Shown: positions 7,317 through 11,411 of the stretch, in pieces | How positions within the stretch are numbered: position 1 is the stretch's first letter | How the letters are laid out: each line of letters opens with the position of its first letter | Assembly (NCBI GenBank): GCA_964654355.1 | Contig: CAZZIQ010000036.1 | Span: forward strand, 1-11,411 | Length of the DNA stretch: 11,411 bases | Reading direction: 5' to 3' | From: CAZZIQ01 sp964654355 | GTDB lineage: Bacteria > Pseudomonadota > Gammaproteobacteria > GCF-002020875 | Made by a program: the position numbers and the translations under genes | The notes under the pieces: generated by a model | Database searches by the model: none | Told to the model about the DNA's origin: nothing | Seen by the model: the letters and a program-made list of their open reading frames with translations, nothing else

Positions 7317-7321
7317 ACCTC
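7317..7321 (-). promoter_or_regulatory. Strong ribosome binding site of the adenosyltransferase gene
   Basis: On the minus strand GAGGT is followed by four bases and the ATG at 7312. It is the clearest Shine-Dalgarno in the operon, so this gene may be translated independently of the btuB start. Confidence 0.75.
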
Positions 7322-7331
7322 GCGTGTTGGG

Positions 7332-7964
7332 TCAGCCTTGTAGACGGTAGATCACGGGGAGCGCGAGCTCAACCGCATGCGCAAGTTTCAGTTGTGGATC
7401 GAGTGGAATACGTTCGACTTTTTGCATCGCAGCAAGTGCAGCTTCATCCAAAACGCTGCGCCCTGAGCTTTTCTTCATGCGTACATCGTACACGCGTCCA
7501 TCCGGCTCAACGCAGAATACGACCTCAACGGTTCCCGACCAATTGCGACGAATCGCCGTGTTTGGATAGTGGAAGTGGCGCGCCAGCTCAGTTTGAACTT
7601 GCTGGCGGATGGAAGCGAGGCTGGCCTCACTTGACGCAGCAGGCGAGATTTCGGCTGCGGTCGTTGCGTGGGTTAGCGTGACGTCTTGCTGAACCTGTGT
7701 CGGCTCTGCTTCACTTATAGCTACCCCTTCTTTGTGCGCATCTTCAGCTTCTTTCAGCAGCGCATCATTACGCACAATCGATTTCTCTGGCGTGAGCTCG
7801 TTGTCTCTCATTGGCGATTCAACCAATGAAACCGCAACTGCATCCATCGTCGCGCCGCCCAACTGCATGGATGTGCTTGTATTCATCCAGCCCAGCACGC
7901 CCGCGTGCAGCGCGATCGCTGCAAGCAGGAAGGGGATGAAACTTGATGCAGTTGGGCGGTTCAT
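7332..7964 (-). CDS. tonB: TonB energy-transducing protein of the B12 operon
   Basis: TonB spans the periplasm and passes proton-motive force from ExbBD to TonB-dependent receptors. The 210-residue product has an N-terminal membrane anchor (about 9-27) with a histidine at position 20, the position of the functional His in E. coli TonB. A periplasmic linker follows (about 28-125), rich in Ala, Glu, Ser and Thr and without the usual Pro-Glu/Pro-Lys runs. The C-terminal TonB domain starts at about 126, with the YP motif at 133-134, NWSGTVEVVFCVEPDGRV (141-158) and SGRSVLDEAALAAMQKV (167-183). The frame is open to 7997, but the ATG at 7964, two bases after the btuB stop, gives the normal anchor. 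No exbB or exbD is adjacent. Its operon position suggests it is dedicated to the B12 receptor. Confidence 0.9.
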   Translation of the reverse strand: MNRPTASSFIPFLLAAIALHAGVLGWMNTSTSMQLGGATMDAVAVSLVESPMRDNELTPEKSIVRNDALLKEAEDAHKEGVAISEAEPTQVQQDVTLTHATTAAEISPAASSEASLASIRQQVQTELARHFHYPNTAIRRNWSGTVEVVFCVEPDGRVYDVRMKKSSGRSVLDEAALAAMQKVERIPLDPQLKLAHAVELALPVIYRLQG

Positions 7965-7966
7965 GC

Positions 7967-9958
7967 TCAGAACTTGGCGTTCACGCCAACCTGCCAATTT
8001 CTGGTGAAATCAAGCGGATAGATTTTCTCGACGCTGTACACCGAACTGTATGCATTCAGTCCGTTGTGTTTTTCAAAAATATTCTGAACCCCAACGAAAA
8101 ATTCTAGATTTTTGTTTTGGTAACTGTATTTGGCGTCGGTAGAGCTATAAGCCATTTGTTTCTCGGTGCCACCAAGAAATACATTGAGTTGCTCGCTGGA
8201 ACTTCTCCATGTGTGAGAGAGGTGGAGTAATTGATTGCTACTTGGTTTGAAGTCCATTCCTATGGATAGGCTGTGGCGCGGCACGCCAGGAATATCATGT
8301 CCGTTGATGTTTTGCCCGGCTTCTTCGTCGATTACAGCGCGAACATACGAGTAATTGATGAGTGTGTTGATATTGCTGTAGGTGTCTAGTGCCACCTGCA
8401 AGTCCAGGCCAGTTTTATGGCTTTCATCAATATTCGTATTTTCGTAATTCGAGTCAGTATAGATTTCGTTTTCCAAGTCGGAATAAAAAACGGTCGCCTT
8501 TATTCTGGCTGTATCCAGTGTTGCGTTAAGTCCCACATTGATTGTTTTTGCTTTTGCTGGCTTGATGGACGCGTTGTAGGTGCTGCCAACTACGTTCCAG
8601 TTGCCGTCGTATACTGGAGAGAACGATTTTTGGATATCTGGGGACTGGTTTGCTTGTTCGATATCGACGAAAACATTGTAGTCAGGATGAATTTTATGGT
8701 TCACGCCTGCGCTTAGGCTTGTTAGTGAAAACTTGGAGCTATCGCCGCTTCCGCTGATTGGCGTGTATGTGTATTTGACCTTTTCATGTCTTGCTCCAGC
8801 CGACACGGTTGTTGTCTGTGTTGCCTTGTGATTTACCGTGAAGTAGGCGGCGCGATTATTTTTCGTGGTCGTATTTTCTAGGCCATATCCATTCGTATTT
8901 GCATCATGACGACTGCGATCGAGCAGTTCAAACCCTAAGATTCTCTCGGTAACGCTAGTTTTATTTGTGATTTCTATTTTTGCGTCTGAGTATTCGTGGT
9001 GATGGTTTTCTGGGTTGACGCCAGAAAAAGCCGAGTCTTTTTTGAGAGATGACAAAGATGTGTCGAGCTTCAGCTCATTATTGATGTCGTACTCAAGGCG
9101 TGCAGATACGCGATCTTCATCGAGTTCTTGATGATTGTAGGGTGCGGTTGGATTTCCACTCTTTCCTTTGTATTGCGATGGGTCACTATTGAACTCCGCG
9201 ATAGTGAGCGGGTATGGGTACCGATTGTCGAGATCTGTTTTTCCAATACCAAAAGAAATCAACGCATTTTCATTGGCCTGAATCTGAAGGTTTCCATCAA
9301 GATTTTTATTTTGTGAATGGTCAGTATGGCCTGTTGTGTCTGCCTGGCTGAATCCATCGGCTTCGGTGAATTCTCCATTCAGGCTGACGCTAATCACATC
9401 ATTAGAGGTGCCTGCGCTGAGTTTTATATTTTTAGCCCCGTAATTCCCGGTAGAGACTGTTGCTTCAGCTCCCTCGTAAGAATGAGTGTAGATCTGGATC
9501 GTGCCTGCCATAGCGCCATCGCCAAAGCGAACTCCACCGCTACCTTTTGTGATTTCAATTCTATTGATTGATTTCAGTGGGATAGATGAGAGAAGTTGGG
9601 GGCTGTTATCGATGTGATTAAGTCTGCGTCCATCAATGGAAATGACGATCGCCCCAAATCCGTTTTCAATGCCGTAGCCGCGCATATCAAGTAGCTGCGC
9701 ATATGTATTGCCATAAGACGGAGTTGCGATGATAGAAGTGTTTCTGTTCAGAAAGTCATAAATTGAGGTGGCGCCAGAATCCTTGATGTCTTCGGCGTTA
9801 TAGACCTCTGAGGCATAGGGTGCATCGGTATCAACGAATGTCGTGCGTGTCGCGGTGACGATCACCGGCTCGAGTTCGTTGTTGGTCTGTGCGTAGGCAG
9901 GGATGGCGGTGAGTGAAGCGGCGGCCATTGCGCTGGCCAAGCGAGTCATGCGAAACAT
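7967..9958 (-). CDS. btuB: TonB-dependent outer-membrane cobalamin receptor, BtuB-like
   Basis: A 22-stranded beta-barrel receptor expected to import cobalamin or related corrinoids using TonB. The 663-residue precursor has a signal peptide (MFRMTRLAS to AYA, cut after 23), a TonB box in LEPVIVTATR (29-38), a plug domain (about 45-150, with KGSGGVRFGDGAMAGTIQI near its end), and a barrel ending in phenylalanine. The B12 assignment rests mainly on the riboswitch and neighbours; the barrel is divergent and somewhat longer than E. coli BtuB (614). The frame is open to 10300, but the first 114 residues are riboswitch and leader read as protein, so the start is 9958 or the ATG at 9949. AGGA at 9971-9974 favours 9958 despite a 12-base spacer. 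The mature region is clearly more A+T-rich than the flanking genes and the signal sequence. Confidence 0.88.
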   Translation of the reverse strand: MFRMTRLASAMAAASLTAIPAYAQTNNELEPVIVTATRTTFVDTDAPYASEVYNAEDIKDSGATSIYDFLNRNTSIIATPSYGNTYAQLLDMRGYGIENGFGAIVISIDGRRLNHIDNSPQLLSSIPLKSINRIEITKGSGGVRFGDGAMAGTIQIYTHSYEGAEATVSTGNYGAKNIKLSAGTSNDVISVSLNGEFTEADGFSQADTTGHTDHSQNKNLDGNLQIQANENALISFGIGKTDLDNRYPYPLTIAEFNSDPSQYKGKSGNPTAPYNHQELDEDRVSARLEYDINNELKLDTSLSSLKKDSAFSGVNPENHHHEYSDAKIEITNKTSVTERILGFELLDRSRHDANTNGYGLENTTTKNNRAAYFTVNHKATQTTTVSAGARHEKVKYTYTPISGSGDSSKFSLTSLSAGVNHKIHPDYNVFVDIEQANQSPDIQKSFSPVYDGNWNVVGSTYNASIKPAKAKTINVGLNATLDTARIKATVFYSDLENEIYTDSNYENTNIDESHKTGLDLQVALDTYSNINTLINYSYVRAVIDEEAGQNINGHDIPGVPRHSLSIGMDFKPSSNQLLHLSHTWRSSSEQLNVFLGGTEKQMAYSSTDAKYSYQNKNLEFFVGVQNIFEKHNGLNAYSSVYSVEKIYPLDFTRNWQVGVNAKF

Positions 9959-9964
9959 TTCTTG

Positions 9965-10025
9965 TATCTGTCCTGTAAAGCAGCACGCCCCGTGCTGCGG
10001 TAAAGCGAGCAAGTGCGGACAGACA
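9965..10025 (-). promoter_or_regulatory. Predicted Shine-Dalgarno-sequestering hairpin (riboswitch expression platform)
   Basis: In the btuB leader RNA, TGTCTGTCC (10025-10017) can pair with GGACAGATA (9973-9965), nine pairs including one G-U. The second arm covers GGA of the AGGA ribosome site. Inside the loop is a separate perfect hairpin, GCAGCACG-GGG-CGTGCTGC (9998-9980), eight pairs. No long U-run follows either stem, so translational control fits better than termination. The pairing was found by eye and not folded. Confidence 0.55.
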
Positions 10026-10063
10026 AAAGTTGGATGCGATGAAACGGCTGGATGGCAAGAGTC

Positions 10064-10088
10064 GTCGCGCCCAGCCGCCCACCGCGAC
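10064..10088 (-). promoter_or_regulatory. Hairpin just 3' of the riboswitch core, possible P13
   Basis: GTCGCG (10088-10083) and CGCGAC (10069-10064) form a six-pair stem with a 13-base loop containing GCGG, 17 bases after the core ends. CCGC in the core's L5-like loop (minus strand, within CCCCCGCAACGG at 10220-10209) could pair with that GCGG. This is the position and logic of the L5-L13 kissing interaction known in cobalamin riboswitches. Only four pairs are seen, so the assignment is tentative. Confidence 0.4.
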
Positions 10089-10105
10089 ATTGCGTGTATG
10101 CGCTG

Positions 10106-10288
10106 GGCCGGTCTCCGGGCTTGCGAGGGGTCTTGTGACCGAAGCGGATCGCCTTCCCATGCTCTGCACAGTGGCTGTGTGATCCGCCTTGAAACAACAA
10201 CTCGCTTACCGTTGCGGGGGCAGCGCCGGACTTGCTGAACGTGTGTTCGTGCGCACCGGCTTCCCGTTTCACTGTCGTCTCTGATTCG
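10106..10288 (-). promoter_or_regulatory. Cobalamin (B12) riboswitch aptamer
   Basis: The minus strand reads through the conserved cobalamin aptamer parts in order. GGGAAGCCGGTG is at 10265-10254. TCCGGCGCTGCC (10230-10219) closes the GCCGG/CCGGC helix and leads into CCCCCGCAACGGTAAGCGAG. The B12-box element GCCACTG is at 10175-10169, followed by GGGAAGGC and enclosed by the perfect helix GCGGATC/GATCCGC (10187-10181 with 10150-10144). The terminal GGAGACCGGCC ends at 10106. Outer boundaries are approximate. It lies between the promoter and btuB, and should reduce operon expression when adenosylcobalamin or a related corrinoid is plentiful. Confidence 0.95.
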
Positions 10289-10314
10289 ATCGGACAGCAC
10301 CCAAGGCAGGGCGA

Positions 10315-10343
10315 ACTCTAGCGAGCCCAGCAGAGTCGGTCAA
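10315..10343 (-). promoter_or_regulatory. Sigma70-type promoter of the B12 operon
   Basis: On the minus strand TTGACC (10343-10338) is separated by exactly 17 bases from TAGAGT (10320-10315), matching the consensus at five of six and four of six positions. Transcription would start near 10308, about 20 bases before the riboswitch, giving a leader of about 350 nt. Confidence 0.7.
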
Positions 10344-10367
10344 TACGAGATGGAGTGGTTGAGTGCG

Positions 10368-10397
10368 CTGATCGGGATTAGATCTGGATCAGTGATC
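10368..10397. repeat. Cluster of four GATC sites with an inverted repeat
   Basis: GATC occurs at 10370, 10381, 10387 and 10394, and CTGATC (10368-10373) is inverted as GATCAG (10387-10392). The cluster lies between the leftward B12 promoter and the rightward psiE promoter. It may be an operator or Dam-methylation-sensitive site; function is inferred from position only. Confidence 0.3.
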
Positions 10398-10417
10398 TTG
10401 GATGTTCTTCTAGTACT

Positions 10418-10444
10418 TTGATTTCAGAAGGCTTCGGGCATAAT
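10418..10444 (+). promoter_or_regulatory. Possible promoter of the PsiE-family gene
   Basis: TTGATT (10418-10423) and CATAAT (10439-10444) resemble -35 and -10 boxes, but the 15-base spacer is short; reading the -35 one base earlier gives 16. No PhoB box of the CTGTCAT type is visible nearby, although E. coli psiE is phosphate-regulated. Confidence 0.35.
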
Positions 10445-10485
10445 CAGGCGCACACAACAAAAAACACCTGCCAAAGGAGCCCTCA

Positions 10486-10908
10486 ATGGACGACAACTCG
10501 CCGCTGCGTCGAGCAGAACTGCGTACGCATTTGACGCTGCATTTCATCGAGCGCATTGGCTTGATGTTCATTCTGTTCGGCACGGTGTTGGCAATCTATC
10601 AAGAGATTTACCACATCTTGGTGGATAACCATGGCCAGATCCGTTTGCATGACTTGCTGTTGATGTTCATCTACCTCGAAGTCATTGCCATGGTCGGCGT
10701 CTACTTCAAAGAACATCGCTTGCCCGTGCGTTTCCCGCTTTATATTGCGATTGTGGCGTTGGCGCGGTATTTGATCCTGGATTCGAAAGAGATGGGTGAG
10801 TGGGGCATGATCGCTGTGGGCGTGACGATCCTCATTCTCACTGCCGCAGTGTTAATGCTGAAGTATGGTCGTGTGAAGTTTCCGCAGGATGGTCGTGATA
10901 ATGACTAA
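10486..10908 (+). CDS. PsiE-family inner-membrane protein
   Basis: E. coli PsiE is a small membrane protein induced by phosphate starvation, of unknown biochemical role. This 140-residue protein has four hydrophobic segments (about 20-46, 54-74, 82-98, 105-125) and the family hallmark PLYIAIVALARYLILDSKEM (84-103) between segments 3 and 4. LHDLLLMFIYLEVIAMVGVY (54-73) also fits. Start is well supported: AAAGGAG (10473-10479) six bases before the ATG. It stands alone, ends at a strong bidirectional terminator, and converges on the cytochrome gene. No sign of phosphate control is seen here, so the E. coli regulation should not be carried over without a check. Confidence 0.9.
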   Translation: MDDNSPLRRAELRTHLTLHFIERIGLMFILFGTVLAIYQEIYHILVDNHGQIRLHDLLLMFIYLEVIAMVGVYFKEHRLPVRFPLYIAIVALARYLILDSKEMGEWGMIAVGVTILILTAAVLMLKYGRVKFPQDGRDND

Positions 10909-10926
10909 TTCTTGAAATCCTCACGC

Positions 10927-10960
10927 AAAAAGAAAGGCGGCCATGGCCGCCTTTCTTTTT
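10927..10960. terminator. Bidirectional intrinsic terminator: perfect 34-bp palindrome
   Basis: Two 17-base arms meet at GGCGGCCA/TGGCCGCC, flanked by AAAAAGAAA on the left and TTTCTTTTT on the right. Either strand therefore gives a GC-rich hairpin followed by a U-rich tail. It sits 18 bp after the PsiE-family stop and 16 bp after the convergent cytochrome stop, so it serves both genes. Confidence 0.92.
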
Positions 10961-10976
10961 AATGATGAGACACTGA

Positions 10977-11270
10977 TTACTTCAGAGTCGCGATGTAGTC
11001 CGCAACGGCATCCACGTCGGAGCCTTTCAGGCCCATGGCAATGCCGCGCATGGCCGGATGCTTACGCTCACCCGACTTGTATGCAGCCAGCGCAGTCTTC
11101 ACCGCATCTGCACTCAAGCCTTTCAGTGACGGGTTCGGGCCCATGCCAGAGCCGTCCTTGCCATGGCAACCCATGCACTTCAAAAAAACCTTAGCGCCAT
11201 CCGCCATGCTCGGCGTGGCGACCATGCCGAGGGCTGCAGTGGCAGCCAACGCAAGCATCATCTTTTTCAT
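10977..11270 (-). CDS. Small periplasmic class I c-type cytochrome
   Basis: An electron carrier of 97 residues including a signal peptide (MKK, hydrophobic core, predicted cut after SMA at 23), which leaves about 74 residues with one haem. The haem motif is C32-M-G-C35-H36. The sixth ligand is probably M74 in KHPAM (M79 is the alternative), followed by the usual C-terminal helix SDVDAVADYIATLK, a pattern seen in cytochrome c4/c5/c553-type domains. Redox partner is unknown; a donor to a terminal oxidase is a common role for such proteins. AGGAG (11285-11281) precedes the ATG by ten bases. It ends at the shared palindromic terminator. No clear -10/-35 pair is seen upstream, although TTGACT (11350-11345) could be a -35. 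Confidence 0.93.
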   Translation of the reverse strand: MKKMMLALAATAALGMVATPSMADGAKVFLKCMGCHGKDGSGMGPNPSLKGLSADAVKTALAAYKSGERKHPAMRGIAMGLKGSDVDAVADYIATLK

Positions 11271-11328
11271 TGTTCGGGCACTCCTGAATACAACATTGTG
11301 GTTTTAGGAATGCGTGATCCTACCGACC

Positions 11329-11358
11329 TTGCCGAGTTAGGTATAGTCAATTTATACA
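11329..11358 (+). promoter_or_regulatory. Possible rightward promoter at the window edge
   Basis: TTGCCG (11329-11334) and TATACA (11353-11358) are 18 bases apart. An inverted repeat GTATA (11341-11345) / TATAC (11353-11357) overlaps the -10 box and could be an operator. It would start RNA near 11365, ahead of an ATG at 11387. Confidence 0.35.
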
Positions 11359-11386
11359 GTATCAAATTTTCCGAACATTCTTGAAT

Positions 11387-11411
11387 ATGAATAAAAAAGG
11401 CCGATACAACA
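11387..11411 (+). CDS. Possible start of a rightward gene leaving the window
   Basis: The last 25 bases read MNKKGRYN from an ATG at 11387, about 22 bases after a plausible transcription start. There is no clear Shine-Dalgarno, and eight residues allow no identification. Confidence 0.25.

Larger units (their letters stand above)
5982..10308 (-). other. Predicted riboswitch-controlled vitamin B12 operon (btuB-tonB-PduO-KPR-like)
   Basis: One transcript is inferred from the promoter ending at 10315 to the last stop at 5982. Genes are separated by 2 bp (btuB to tonB), 19 bp (tonB to adenosyltransferase) and an ATGA overlap (adenosyltransferase to the ketopantoate-reductase-like gene). No internal terminator or second riboswitch is visible. 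The order gives outer-membrane uptake, energy coupling and intracellular adenosylation, plus one unknown. Confidence 0.8.

Noticed and set aside
9980..9998. Hairpin near the btuB start as an intrinsic terminator
   Set aside because: Only TTT follows the stem and it lies within the larger ribosome-site helix; translational control is the better reading.
9976..10006. GCTTTAC-like direct repeats flanking the leader hairpin, as a mobile-element target duplication
   Set aside because: The unit is only six to seven bases and the enclosed 19 bases hold nothing element-like; chance is sufficient.
9959..10300. 114-residue N-terminal extension of the btuB reading frame
   Set aside because: It is the cobalamin riboswitch and leader read as protein; a proper signal peptide starts at 9958.
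10400..10485. PhoB box upstream of the PsiE-family gene
   Set aside because: No CTGTCAT-type direct repeats could be found.
11320..11356. IscR type 1-like site (TTGACT followed by ACTCGG on the minus strand)
   Set aside because: The spacing differs by about one base from the E. coli iscR site as I remember it, and no iron-sulfur gene is visible.
1..11411. CRISPR arrays, tRNA or rRNA genes, insertion sequences, phage attachment sites
   Set aside because: No regularly spaced repeats, cloverleaf-like T-loops, transposase motifs or long inverted repeats were seen on either strand.

Overview
The window looks like chromosomal DNA from a gammaproteobacterium of moderate G+C content. The closest familiar homologues I can recall are enterobacterial or pseudomonad types: Mak-like fructokinase, BtuF, PsiE, NadC, and a GspE/PilB-type ATPase. 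I see no insertion sequence, CRISPR array, tRNA or rRNA. All gene calls come from reading the translations against remembered family motifs, and nothing was searched.

Left part (1-3858). The 5' end of nadC (NAD synthesis, cut by the window edge) overlaps by ATGA the end of a 691-residue GspE/PulE/PilB-type secretion ATPase that carries an N-terminal MshEN-like c-di-GMP-binding region. Across a 106 bp divergent spacer lies a rightward pair: a ROK-family fructokinase (mak-like), then, with another ATGA overlap, a small thioredoxin-fold protein with a CNVC active site.

Middle part (3880-5963). A leftward cation diffusion facilitator and a rightward periplasmic cobalamin-binding protein (btuF) are divergent, with only about 20 bp between their most likely start codons.

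The centrepiece (5982-10343) is a leftward vitamin B12 operon. It has a good sigma70-type promoter (TTGACC-N17-TAGAGT) and a roughly 350-nt leader. The leader holds a cobalamin riboswitch and, next to the start codon, a predicted Shine-Dalgarno-sequestering helix. The genes follow as btuB-like outer-membrane receptor, tonB, PduO-type cob(I)alamin adenosyltransferase, and a 255-residue Rossmann-fold protein resembling ketopantoate reductase. Gaps are 2 bp, 19 bp and an ATGA overlap. Read together, the operon brings corrinoid across the outer membrane (BtuB with a dedicated TonB), btuF nearby would capture it in the periplasm, and PduO would convert it to adenosylcobalamin. The inner-membrane permease/ATPase (btuCD) is not in the window. 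The last operon gene is the most interesting unknown, because its place under the riboswitch ties a dehydrogenase-like protein to B12 metabolism.

Right part (10400-11411). A PsiE-family membrane protein and a short class I c-type cytochrome converge on a perfect 34-bp palindrome that should terminate transcription in both directions. The last 140 bases are the cytochrome's upstream region and probably also the start of a rightward gene that leaves the window.
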